Of a DNA stretch of 64,000 nt, positions 1 to 12,254 are shown one piece after another (the stretch's first letter is position 1; every line of letters begins with the position of its first letter). A program made the translations under genes and the position numbers. This DNA comes from Litomosoides sigmodontis (taxonomy: Eukaryota; Nematoda; Chromadorea; Rhabditida; Onchocercidae). The stretch covers positions 3,635,738 to 3,699,737 of the forward strand of contig OY718808.1 in NCBI GenBank assembly GCA_963070105.1, in the 5' to 3' direction. Below the pieces are notes generated by a model, which was not told the DNA's origin, searched no databases, and was given only the letters and a program-made list of their open reading frames with translations.

Positions 1-1278
1 GAAATGTGGAAGAGGAGGATGACATTGGATCGCGTTTAATGGAATGATCAGAAATGGAAAGAATTGATGGTAGTAAGATTTTAATAAGTTGAAAAAAGAG
101 GAGTAATAAAATGAAAGAGAGAGATAGCGAGAGGGAGGGAGAGAAAGAGGAGTTTAGTGATGTATGTATTGGAGCAATCTGAAATGTTACAACGACAAAA
201 TCTTCTGTTACGTATAAATTTGCATAATGCTTCAAAATTAATCGTTAATCGATTAAGAAAAGAGTTGTAGATGAAATAGGAGCACTGAAGTGAGGGACAG
301 AGAGAAGGAGAAGTAGGAAGAGGATTGAAATGAGTGATTTAAGATGTGAATTTTTCTTCTTCGAAATATGTTTAATGTTGCAACGGAAGAAAACGCTTGT
401 TTGTGCTAATATTTACGAATTCTCATTTCAGCTATTTTGATTAATGAGGGTTGAAATAAGTTCTTGCTATTAATGAATTAATTTATTTATTTACTTGTTA
501 TTTATTGTTATTATTTTTATTACTCTAACTGTTATTATTAAATTATAACCATTAATTACTATTATTTACCGTTAAAAGGGATAAAAAATGTAAAAAAAAA
601 CCTTTTTTATCAGTTATATGGATGAAGTTTTTGAAATTTTTATTCTAATGAAAAAAAAAGTTTACAAAAAAATTATCGACAGAAATACATATGCTATCAA
701 TCAAAAGAAATATAAAAAAGAAAATCTTTTTTTTTTTAAAAAAAATTACGCATTTAGTTGAACAAGTATGAATTTTGCTATTTTCAAAAGTTTAAAAGAA
801 TCGGGGAAATCGTTTATCACACATATTTGAAGTGACTCCCTTTTTTTTTTTTTAATTTCAAAAAACACAGAATTAATGTTAAACAATCTATTTAAGTAGC
901 AATAAATCAATTTCCGTTTAAGTTAAATTTCTAATTTAAGTGAAAATTAGGAAAATAATTATTGCATAAGAGATGAAAAAAATGCATTTGTTATCAGTTA
1001 ACGATGCGTGAATTTTCTTTTCAATTTCATTTTTCCCCTCTTTCACTCTTTTCATCATCAAGCCTTTTCCGGAAACCCATAATTGCCTTGTCTATCCCTC
1101 TCATGAGCTCATTTCATTTCATTCTAACCTTATCTTAGATTGTTCCAGCTCATTGCCTAAGTGATAGATAGTTAGCTACTTCATCATTTCCTTTTCCGGA
1201 AAGATAAAATCCACGAGGAGAATGATTTTTCGTGGACTTGCACGATTGACTGACAATATTGTTGAATTTGAAAGAGAT

Positions 1279-1475
1279 AGCTATAATTAATGAAATGAAC
1301 GCTTACTTATAAACTACACATTCAGAAGATTTTTGTGATCGTCGCGTGATGTTAAGTTCTATCGTTGAAACGAAGTAATTGGAATAGTTGAAAAGTTCTT
1401 TTGAATGAAATTAAAAGTAATATTTGGGGACAATGTGTGGCTTGTAAGTAAGCGTTTATTTCATTAATTATAGCT
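1279..1475. mobile_element. Inverted-repeat foldback, possible MITE
   Basis: Two arms of about 45 bp, near 1279-1323 and 1429-1475, are inverted copies of each other with few mismatches. The outer 18 bases of the arms match exactly (AGCTATAATTAATGAAAT). The spacer of about 100 bp has no open frame. Length near 200 bp, long terminal inverted repeats and lack of coding sequence fit a miniature inverted-repeat transposable element. No clear target-site duplication was seen, so a simple foldback repeat is an alternative. Confidence 0.5.
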
Positions 1476-3906
1476 AATTCATTAATTTCATTATCCATTA
1501 ATTAACTGTAATTAACTGAGTTGGGCAAATAAAATGTGTAGAAATTTTAAAGTTTCAATATAAATTTTGAAGTTTATAAAAACAGCTCAAATACATTTCA
1601 CTGGTGGAATTGTAGGAGTGAAGGAAGTTTTGGACGAAATTTAAACACTCAAATAAAACATCTCACTTCAGCATTTGCAATTTTTTCTTTTCTAAACACA
1701 ATTTCCTTCCCTCTCTCTCTCTCTATCTCTCTCTTCGTCCTACCATCTTTAGCTCTCCCTGACTCTAATTCTTCAAACGATTTTTTTAGTGAATTTTATT
1801 TCGGCTTGTCAATAGAAATGATTCAATGAGACAAATGAAATGTAAAACCTAACGAAACCTTAGGCAAGAGAGAAGAGACAAAATGAAATTTCGAATTTCA
1901 TATAGCTGAAAGTTCAAACTAAAAAATTAGAACATTCTTTTTTACACAACTGCAAATACTTGCTTGTCATACAGTGCTTATATATGAACTTTTCTATTTG
2001 TATGCTTTTATTGAAATAAAAAAAAAAAAAGGAAACGAACATTAATGTGAAGAGCATTTACATTTTAATGTGAATTTAGCATGATATTTTCAATTTTTTT
2101 AAGTTAAATTTGGATTAAGACAGAAAATTGGAAAATTCGTTGTATAATTAATTAATTTTACCCCTTCAATCGTCTTCTTCCAAATAAATTACATGTTTTT
2201 TTTTCCTCTCCATAACAATAAATTAAAATTTGTGCTCCTTGATTGTGATATTCAATTGCAGTTACAGTGAATACAGCCATAAATATGCATGTGTATATAC
2301 ACACACGCACACATACACGTGTACATACACGTACACACGTGCATAAAACACACAGAACGTGATGAGAAACACGTTTCAAAAGATATGAAATTTAAAAAAG
2401 GGCAAAAAGCTTGACCATTTTTCACTCTCTCTCGCTTCATTCGTCATAACAGAAGCAGCAGGAACTTACCAAAAAAAAGAAAATGGATGTTGAAAATCAA
2501 TTGGCGCAAAATGCAAACAAACATTTTCCGCTCATTTAAAAGAATTAACTAAATAAGCAAAGAAAAACAAGCAACAAAAAAAAAAGTTGTAATTTAGTAA
2601 AAAAATTCCTTTGTCATTTCAATAATTGAATTATTTGAATCATTGAGGAAAAAAATGCAACCAGATAATTTTCTTCTACATTTACCACTAATTTAATTGC
2701 TTTAATGAAAATGTTGAAATTACTTACTTTGAGTTAGAAATTAAATGAGAATGGATGACGTAATTTATGAGTGTTTGATCCCATTGTTGATAATTTAGGA
2801 AATTTAGACAATGGAAAAAATGAAAGAGCAAAAAAAAGAAACAAGCATTGTCGTTCATTGCTATATTATTTACATTCCTAAATTCATCGCTTATTACAAT
2901 TTAATTTTCTTTTAAGTAATCTTAATTGTATTTTTATTAAATTGTAAAATTTCACATATAATTATTAAAATTAAAATGATGATAATTTTAGGGTGGAAAT
3001 GATGCTACTGGAGCATTGCTGTGGCAAGAAGTGCTCATTGCAGTTTGCTATCAAATCGAAAATTAATTGATAAAATGAAATATGATGGGGAATTGTGGTT
3101 GTGATAAGAAAGGAAGGAAAAAAAAAACACACGCAGCACACGTAGCATACACCTAACGTAGCAGAGTAGTGATAAGAGTCCACAAATAGTATTGCGCTCA
3201 GTTAATGAGGGAAGAAATCGTAGTACTCTATCAGTGATAGTAATTATGTGAAAATTAAAAAAAAAATCGGGAAAAAAGAAGGGACAAATTTAAAATTAAT
3301 CTAAAATTTCACTTTTCATCTATATTTACCGAGAGATTACTGCAGGAAAAAAATTTCAATCTTACATATTTTCAATTTGAAAATTACTTTTTAAATTTCA
3401 AACTTTATAGCTTAAAATTCACAAATTTAAGATAAAAACAAAAACGACGCAATTTTTTAAGGAATCAAAAAAAAAGCAGTAAAAGTCAGAATTAATATTT
3501 CCTGCGCACAAAAAATTTTTGCGCATAATTTCACGTCGCTTTGTCTGTTTAGCCAAATTATCATCACGCCACCTATTTCAATAAGTAAAATAATGTTACG
3601 TAAAATGGAAGTATGTTTCTCTTTGCAATCTTACTTTTATTGCCTAATGTTGTTCGCTTCCTTTGAAAGCAAATTAAAGTTGAATTCTAAATTGAAAAAA
3701 TTAGCTTAGAAAATTTAAAAATAATTTTTATAAAATTTATTTCAAAAAGCAAACAATTTTTTTTTGTTCACAATAATGACGAAATTACTAAATCATAATT
3801 AGGCCGAAATAAAATTTATTTACACACACACACACACACACATTTGCTTTTCATTTGCTAATAGTTGTAGGTTCAACTGAAAATTGAATTCAAAAATTGT
3901 TTGGTG

Positions 3907-3937
3907 AAGAATTATCCTTAGAATAAGGATAATTCTT
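3907..3937. repeat. Perfect short hairpin
   Basis: A 14-bp perfectly paired stem (AAGAATTATCCTTA against its complement at 3924-3937) with a 3-base loop. It lies in non-coding AT-rich DNA. It could be chance, a small structured RNA remnant or part of a degraded element; nothing nearby decides. Confidence 0.5.
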
Positions 3938-4003
3938 TGATATTTTCTAGTAAATATTAAATCGTAGCTAATGATTTGTATTTTTTATAAGAACAAAGAA
4001 TTT

Positions 4004-5450
4004 TCAAATGAAAACGGTACCAGCACATTCGTCGCAGTTGAAATCATTAAAAATTAAAGAATTAAAAATTATTTTTAAAAGAATAAGATGTAATTGGATA
4101 GGTTGGAAGGAAGGAAGAGATGAGCCGCCATCATCGCCACAACACTCCGAGGATCTTTCAGCCATTAAATGTAAATCATACGAGTGCAACCCAACGGTGT
4201 CGGTGTGTAAGGAGGAGGAATGGATGGAATTGCCATGGCTACCAATTGCGCCTTGGCGCTTCCACCAACAAAATTCTTGCTGACCACTAGAGAGAGAGAG
4301 GGGGGGGGGAGAGTGAAAGAGAGAGGAAGAGATGAAGGCAGAAAAACAACGAAAGAGACAGAGTGAGAGACCGATTTTTTTTTTATCTCATATATTTGTT
4401 ACATTACTTTAAATTGCACAACAGTAATCATTGTTATGAGTGAAGTGAACTGATAAGTGAGAAGAAGTGATATGAACCACTGATAAGTGAAAAAAAAGTT
4501 GATATAAAAGAAAAATTTACTCCACAAATGCTCACTGATATTTCCAATGTTGTTAAACTAATTCCGAATTTTTCATTCAAAATTATATTTAAAACAATGA
4601 AATAAATATGAATGCTCTTCACTTGTTTTGTCATTTATGCTAAATGCAAAAAATTGCGACAAAAAAAAAGGGCATAATGAATTTTTTTTTTGTTTAATTT
4701 CAAATATTTGTGATTACATATCAACAGCTGTTAGGATTTGAGAAGATAAGGTTCTATTTTTAATTTCATTAAATGTTAAATTTTTTTTGTTGTAAATTAC
4801 ACCTATTGAATTTTTAGTTAGCTTTTGTTGTAGAAATTACTGCTTAATTGAATGATAAATGGTAATTTATCTCTTTCTCTAGCCCTTTCACTCTTCTCTT
4901 CCATTTCAATTAATAGCAAAGCTTTCATTGAGTGATGCTTTTCACAAGCTTATTGCTCAATTTCAACTTCCATAACCGTAAATCTTTGCGGTTCGTTAAA
5001 TGCAAAATTTTGCAAATTTTTTACATTTCATTTCGAAAGGCTGTTTGTAACTGAACATTTTCATAACATTTCGTGGGCCGAATGATTGTTGCAAGAGTGA
5101 AATCGTTTTATCACATTTCTATTGATTTATCATTTGTGGTTTAATTGTTTATTATCATTGCTATCATTACTTTCATTCCTTTTTTTTTGTTTTTAAAAAT
5201 GAACATTTATCACTTTTCGCAGCCTCAATTTTCATTTTGAAGCTAAAATTTTAGGAAGAATTTTATTTGAAATTTCAAATACAGTTTGCTTTAGCCAGCT
5301 CTGCAACTATACTATCCTTATTCATCCTACGTCCATCATCAGTTCTACAGCAGTATCGTCCTGGAACTATACCATCCACACCCCCCTATCACCACCTGTA
5401 GAATCATAGCACCTATACGCTGTCGTTAGCCCTAGAGCTGTGCTTGCCAT
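4004..5450 (-). CDS. Candidate two-exon gene, unknown product
   Basis: This gene was not recognised and is tentative. Exon 1 would be 5450-5373: an ATG 8 bases after a TTTAG acceptor-like site, encoding MASTALGLTTAYRCYDSTGG and a little more, then a GTATAG donor in phase 0. Exon 2 would be 4279-4004: it follows a strong CT-rich tract ending GGTCAG, starts QEFCWWKRQGAIG and stays open for 91 codons to a TGA stop, in matching phase. The product would be about 117 residues. The second half of exon 2 becomes AT-rich and hydrophobic, so a real exon may end earlier. GC content here is above the flanks. A plus-strand reading of 5292-5562 is also mostly open, so the strand is not certain. Confidence 0.3.
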
Positions 5451-6947
5451 CTTTTCAACTAAATTTCGATATTGAGGAAACGACGCTCAAATCACTCATC
5501 ACAAGTTCAAATCCTTGCCCTCTGCAATTTCCACACTCATTTCTTCTCCAACACTACCAGTAACTTTTTCTTCCTTCACCGTGATCCTTGTGTTTCTTAG
5601 AAGTAATAAGTTAATTTTACCTGACAAGGTAATCACTGATTGATTGCTATAGTTGTAATATAATTAATTCCTCTCTTCTATTAGTGATTATTTCTCTGAT
5701 GATTATTCCCAAATACCAATTTAATTAAAATATTCCATTTTTTGTTTCCGATTTACTCAGTTATATTTTCACTTCATACCAAATATTTTTAGGTTTTAAC
5801 AATTTTTTCTGTTATTTTTTCGTTATCAACGATCACTTCTTTCTTTGTTTAAATATTTGAAATTTAAATTAACATTTTTCATCAAACATTTTCCTCTTCC
5901 ACTCATCCATGTTGTTTGCAAGTTTCGTTGCTGCCAATTAATAAGATGCTATGAAAAGCTAGTTCTTTTCATCCCATTTTGGGTACGTTTTTAAAAGTTA
6001 ATTAACCGGTAATACCATCCTCCTTCATTTACACCTTAACCAATCTTCTACATTATTTTTCATACGAACGGAATTCCAAATTGCTCCGTTCAAATCATTC
6101 AAATTCTCAATGCTAGCTGATTTCACTTTTTATGATTTAAATTCTACCAATAATAATTTTTCATATTTCGTATTTAAATTCTATCGGCCATGTCAGTTTG
6201 TGACAAATAATACAGTGAGATAAAGAGAGGTGAAGTGACACGATAATTAATTTCATTGAAATACGAATAATAATTAATAAATAGGCAAATGATTGTGCAA
6301 AAAAAAATAAAAATGTATTTCTGATATCTGTAGATGAATTATATATTGATATCAAATATTAGTAATAGATGTATAGCACCTGTCTTGAAGAATTTAACGA
6401 TCATACGCTATAGCAGTTTGTGAAATTGAAATTTCGAAATGAGCAAAATTAAATGTTTAAAATTACAATAAAACAAAAGCTGTCATGTCATGCTACATCA
6501 TCTCTCCCACTCTCTCCCTTTCTCACTCTCACTTTCTCTCTATCATATCACTTCAGCAATGATAAACATGTGATTTACCGCTGTTCAATGAGCTGATAAA
6601 ACTATCACAAATCCATCGAATTAATTCATTTCAGAAGAATTCCTCATCATAAGATCCTTGCCTTCATTGCTATGCACGATTTTCGCTTTTTTTCCTCCTC
6701 CTCCTTCTCCCTCTCCTCCTCATTCTAAGCATTTCAATGTGATTTTCAAAATTTTGAAATCCGACGACTTCTATCAAATTATTTGAAATACTTTGTCATG
6801 CATACAAAATAATTCATCCAAACGATTAGCAAATCAATTAGTCGATCAATCGATTAATTAATTTAATAATAATTAATAGTGAGGAATGATAATACCATCA
6901 TTACTGTCACACATTATACATTAGCAAAATTTTTTTTGCGCTCAAAT

Positions 6948-9900
6948 TTACGCTATTTGCGCTTCTCTACAACACCCACTAGCTGTGCCATTTTTACGAT
7001 GCCAACACAACCACCGATCAATCGCTTCCGACTGCTCATAAGGTGGCACGAAATCAAGCAGCAAACGTAATTTACGATTGGAAAATCCCACTGTCCAACC
7101 TGAAATATTTCCACACATTTTCAAAAATAATTGAAATGGCAAAAAAAAGCAAATTTTTTTCGACGTGTAAAATGTAGGAAACGAAAAAGAAAGGATGAAA
7201 AAACAAAAACAAAACAACGTTGCCTAATAGATAATTTGGAAAATTTAATTAATCAATATTTTCTATTTCACAAAAAGAACAAAAAAATACCCTATTGCAC
7301 CAATTCAATCAAACAATTTTTTTTCTACCAGTTAAATTCAAACATTTTATTTTCTACTAAATTCAGTTTTTCCAATTTAGCTTATTTCAGAGAACTTACA
7401 ATTGATGAATTTATTCGCCAATAGTGTCAAGTGACCAAATGATTTTTCAGGAGCAAATCGATTTAAAATTTCATAAAACACTGCTATGAAATGTGTTTGA
7501 AAATAGTTTATGGTACTTATACGCTTGAAACCATTTGCTTCCAAAAATGGTTCCATAAACTGTGAAATATAAAATTTTAGAAAAATTGAACAAGTTATTA
7601 ATTTAGCAAATTGCAACGAAATGTACTCATAACGCACTGATCATTTTTTCCAAGCGAAAATAGATACGAGCAAATTCTTCACTAATTTATACGATAGATG
7701 ATAATTCAAAACAATAATTCTCTCTCTTTCTTCCTCTTTCTCTCTCTCTCTCTCTCTCTCTACTTTGCTTGTTTTTTTTCTTTTAACTTACATCAATAAA
7801 TCGTATACACGGTGTACAATCCATGCAGATTACAACCTCACCGTTGTACCGCTCCGAATTCGACTTCAAACATACCATTCCTCGTTTCATTATCGCTGCC
7901 ATATTACCCGCATAAATCTGTAAGAATTATTTCAATTTTTTTATTTATTTTTGATAATTTATCGCTACGAAAAAAATTTTTGAAAAATATAAAACTACTA
8001 ATTCATAGTTTTGTCATTTTCCATTTTTCACTCAAAAAAGAAATCCCACAAAAATACGAAATATGCAAAAAAAAGTGTGATATATATATATAAAATTATA
8101 TATTACATATAAAAATACGTATAGATGGACGTATAAAAATATCTAAAAATCTTTTTATTTATTTAATAAGTAAAAACAAATTTGATTTCTTTTCGTTGCA
8201 ATTTGCACACAAATAGTGTAGAAAAAGTAAAAATTTAAAATTAAATTTGAAAAAAAAACAGTGAAAACAAACTGACATAGAAAAATAAAAATTTCAAATT
8301 ATATTTGAGAAAAAAAAAAGTGAAAAAACAAACTGACAAATTGATGATGTCCTCTGCTTTCGTCCTGTAAATACGGAATACCACCGTAGATTGAACATAA
8401 TTTTAGCGCTGTACCCAACAAATGCTTCTCACCTTCACCGTAGATAAACGTTGGACGTAAGATTAGCACACTTATTTGACCTTTAACCAATTAATAAATT
8501 TAATTTTATACAAAAATGATACGTATAATTTACATATTTATCATAGTGCAATTTAAAATTTTTAAACATAAAATAATTGCTAAAAAATTTTGCATCGTTT
8601 TGTTACTATCAAATAGGGTTTTTTTTTGCATTCTTACATTTCCTCCGCTCAAGCAAATTAATTAATTCATTTGTAATTAATTAATTCCTTTCCCACAACT
8701 ATTCTTTCATGCACATAGCCATCATCTTATCTCATTCAAATTTCAAAATTCATCATATACATTTAGCAACAGCTTTTTTTGCCCTATAGCTTTACCTTAA
8801 AATTTTTGCATACCTTAAAATACTCATACCTTTAGTAGCCGCTCTTCGAGCACACATTTCCGCTCTTATCTTCGACTGTCCATACAGGCCAAGCATGAAA
8901 CTACTTGGAAAGCCAAGATGCATTTGCTCCGAAAGACCATAATTGTCACCCACCGGTAAATTTGAATACGCATCACTTACGTGAATTAAGCGTGGAATCT
9001 CCTCTTCATGCATAACTTGCAACAGAAATTCCGTTGCTAAATTATCACACTTATTTAAATTTAAAATTAGAGCAAAGCTACAACATTTCAACGTAAATAT
9101 TCCTACAAACAATTAATTTTTACTTTCAAATTTTTCAATCAAACAATTTTCTCGTACTAAATTACTAATTTCGAACTGAAATGAACGAAAAGAAGGACAG
9201 GGATGAAATGGCAAAAATTTTAATTTAAATTCAAATTAAGCAAATAATTTACAGCACGTACGTACCATTGGTATTATCATGCCAGTACTGATCAGTATGA
9301 TTGATGCCATCATGTAGGTACTCCAGCGATTTGCCGGCGCAATGGAACACCGTTGTTACAGACTTAAGCGCCTGCTTAAGTGCATTTACATCACAAAGAT
9401 CAAACTGATAATGTTTTAGCGGTATGAGCGTTGGATAATCTGAAAATTAAAATTTGAAAATTTTTTTCACCAAAAAAATTTTACCGACAAATGTAATTTT
9501 TTTTTTTGATATTTTTATTCTGCGCGTTCATTCCGTTTCTTTTTTGTTATTTAATTCACCTCTCATTGATTTACGCATTAGAATTATTATCGTTTGAAAT
9601 TTTTGAAATATGTCGTAGAGGAGAAGAATGAAAGTATTTCTTTTCTTCAAGACAAAAGTTAAAAAACTATGTCATTTTAATATTGATGAAATTTTGCACA
9701 AACAAAAACTAAATAAATAAATAATTAAATAATAAATAAATAATTAAATAAGCGCAAGATCAAACAGATGTATAAATAAATGAATAAGCTAATAAATGAG
9801 GAAACAAAGAAGCTAATGAACAAATGAGCAAATGAATAAGCGGGTAAATAAACTTATGAATAAGTATATAAGTAAGTTACTAAATAAATCAGTAAATAAG

Positions 9901-11300
9901 TAAATAAGAAAGAAATCAAATGTGCTGCGTTGAGATGAGGAAGAAAATTGCTAACAGTAGTTGTAGTACAGGTTCTTCGTTTTTTTTTTATGTTCAAAGA
10001 GAAAAGAAGAAAACAATGAGAAGCTCACGTCATTTTCATATTAGTTGAAATTGGACAAAAACAAATGAGTAAATTAGAGCACTTATTAGAGTGCCGCCAA
10101 ATTTACAATATCAAAAAAAAAAAGCAATCTTTCCATCAATTATGCCGCCCAACAGGTTTTTTCATCAAAGGAAGACGACGACGAAAGGAGGAATGGATAA
10201 AGAGAAATGATGGAAGTGGACGTCGACGTATACAGAAAATAATTCAGAAGATGGAAAAATTCCAGATTTGAAATTTTGATATGACGTAGCAGTAGCAGGA
10301 AGGAGGTGTTGTACAGCGAACGGTTATCGTTGTTTTTCAAAGTTTAGATGGTAAAATGGAAAAGGAAAGAAAGAAATGTCCAGGCGGATGTAACCAAAAG
10401 TGCAACGGTTTTTTTTTTGTTTAAAAAAATTTTTGAATTTTTTTTGTAAAAAACAATGAAACATTTCTATTTCACATGAAGTATTGAATTTCTTATCAGA
10501 AACAACGAAATATTTCTATTTCGCATGAAAATGATAGCGAACGGTTGAATTAAAAGAAAGCAAAAAAAAAAACAAACGTAATTTCGATTGATTCTCTAAT
10601 GAAATATTTATCTAAGTTTTTTTTTTTTTTTTTACATTCTTTCTCCTTAACAGCACAATACTTCTCATCGTCATTTTTTCCTCCTTGTCTTTCTTTACCT
10701 CAATGCCGGTTGACGGAGGAAAATGGAGAATTAGGCGAGGAGGAAGTCAGAGGAGTTATTGTAATTGTAACACTTCTTGACTCACAAAGAACAAATATCA
10801 AACGAAGGAATAATTTCAGAAAGTTTTTTTTTTTTTAATAATAATTTCAGGATGATAATAGCAGTGCTTGTAATAGCAGCAGTAATTAAGTAGTAATAAT
10901 AAGCGGTAATATAATGAACATAAAAATGCAATAATAACATAATAAATTAATAAGAACATAATATAATGATAATCATAATGATAACAGCGATAGCAGCACT
11001 GATAAATAAGTACTGCTAGCATTGCTATTGACAACTATTCGGGAATTATTTAGTTAATTGAAGTGAAAAAATTCACTTGCAATTGCTCAGTTGAAAAATT
11101 CCAAAAAGAAAAAGCGGAAGAGTTGGAGTACCGAGAAATTTGCTGAACGGATTCCTATCGATGGTACGAATCTCAGCGACGACAGCTCCCTCATGTTGCT
11201 GATGATCATTGGTGCGTTGGAGGTATGAGATGAGGTGCTGCGCAAGAAAGCCACTACCGCCCGTGATGGCAACAACTTCCTCAACCATTTCCACGTACAT
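6948..11300 (-). CDS. 3-beta-hydroxysteroid dehydrogenase/isomerase family protein
   Basis: Seven exons (11300-11132, 9439-9266, 9036-8830, 8480-8338, 7917-7792, 7559-7400, 7099-6948) join in consistent phase into about 376 residues, close to the family's usual length. It belongs to the NAD(P)-dependent short-chain superfamily that oxidises 3-beta-hydroxysterols. The N terminus carries the dinucleotide-binding glycine motif TGGSGFLAQHL (near residue 15). The catalytic Tyr-x3-Lys is in LYGQSKIRAEM (about residue 170), followed by the conserved stretch ILRPTFIYGEGEKHLL. An upstream in-frame VFHCAG matches the usual strand after the cofactor loop. The start is the MYVEMVEE methionine; the fifth codon is also ATG and equally possible. 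Intron 1 (9440-11131) is long and holds AAAT-type low-complexity DNA. Substrate cannot be read from sequence. Nematode hsd genes are the likely relatives, but orthology to one member is not claimed. Confidence 0.9.
8220..8338. repeat. Tandem intronic duplication copying a splice donor
   Basis: Two adjacent copies of about 59 bp (8220-8278 and 8279-8338) share an A-rich body and end in AAACTGACA. On the minus strand the right-hand copy contains the GTCAGT donor of exon 4 of the dehydrogenase-like gene at 8337, and the left copy carries the same GTCAGT deeper in the intron. Confidence 0.65.
9690..9915. repeat. AAAT/AATA low-complexity tract in intron
   Basis: Long run of AAATAAAT and AATAAG-like words in intron 1 of the dehydrogenase-like gene. 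It has no open frame and looks like decayed simple sequence. Confidence 0.6.
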
Positions 11301-12254
11301 CGTCGATTTTGATGAATTCTCTCAGTGCTACCTACTTAAATGAGTGGATGAATTACTGCTACCGCTCCTGCCGCCCAAGTAATTTGTCCTTTTCAGCCTC
11401 CGCCTGCCTCCCCGCCCCTCATTTCGTCAATTTTAATCTATCAACTTCGTCTATTGATTGGAATGACATAAAATGCGCACCGTGAAAATGATGCTGAATG
11501 AATGATGTGATTTCATTCGAATTTTAATATTTAATTTCAAAAGAAACAAAAAAAAAGCAGGCAAACAAAGAAAGAAGGAAACGAATGAATGATTCGTGTG
11601 CAGCACACGTGGATGAACACATAGGACGATATTTTGCGTGAGTGAACTTACGTATGAATTAATTTAGAAAAAATAATAAATATATTTGATAGTATTTTGT
11701 TTTACAAAAGAATTAATTATTATGTATTTAGTAATAAATTAGTTATAAATATTATTTAAAGCTCTTACATCTGACGTGAAACGTGAAAGCAGTTTTACGT
11801 AGTGCGAAAGAGCGTCAGCTGCAATTGGTGAATTGTCGTAAACGTTCATCACGTCTATAACTATTTCCCCGCTTAAGTTATTTCTACCATCCTTTTCTTC
11901 AACATAAATCACAGCAAACAAACATTGCCATTCAATTGCATATCCATTTTTAAATTTTAAAATCAATTTCTAGCTAAATTTAAATTCCAACCATCTGAAT
12001 TAAACGGACGAATGAGGTGTGAAAGCGAGTAGTGTGACCAGAAGAGAGTGAAACAACACAAAATGAACACGGAAATAAACATTCATTTAAAAATCAAAAA
12101 TTTTTACAAAAAGCTTTTAATTACAAGTTTTAAAACAGTTTAAATATTCATATCACTAGAGAGAGACGTATCACTGTCACGTTTTTGCGCTGAACCTATC
12201 ATATTTCACACACTGATCAACAATATCACTTGATATACTCTCTCTCTCTCTCTC
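11301..12254. other. Spacer between two minus-strand genes
   Basis: About 950 bp separate the fucosyltransferase stop from the dehydrogenase-like start. The spacer includes a coding-looking minus-strand segment (11739-11966), a GC-rich stretch upstream of the dehydrogenase ATG (about 11330-11420) and a CT microsatellite (12238-12257) next to the fucosyltransferase stop codon. No promoter element was identified. Confidence 0.5.
11739..11966 (-). other. Orphan coding-like exon candidate
   Basis: An open frame of about 75 codons has protein-like composition, with stretches such as EIVIDVMNVYDNSPIAADAL. A GTAAGA donor-like site follows TSD in phase 0 at about 11769. It could be a 5' exon of the dehydrogenase-like gene, joining to an AG just before the upstream codons of its ATG. 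It could also be an alternative 3' exon of the fucosyltransferase, or a decayed fragment. No family was recognised. Confidence 0.25.

Larger units (their letters stand above)
1..6947. other. Gene-poor AT-rich left flank
   Basis: This stretch downstream of the steroid dehydrogenase-like gene is AT-rich and poor in open reading frames. It contains poly-A and poly-T runs, GA/CT and AC microsatellites (about 3823-3842, 4291-4325), a foldback element at 1279-1475, a short hairpin at 3907-3937 and one weak minus-strand gene candidate (4004-5450). A short plus-strand open segment after a TTTTAG acceptor (2992-3066, ending LIAVCYQIEN) could be a terminal exon but is too short to support. No known family was recognised. 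Confidence 0.6.

Noticed and set aside
2158..2440. Cys/Val-rich minus-strand frames
   Set aside because: They arise from a CA/GT-rich simple repeat and lack splice signals or conserved features.
5490..5520. tRNA-like T-arm (GTTCAAATCC)
   Set aside because: The surrounding bases do not form acceptor, D or anticodon arms.
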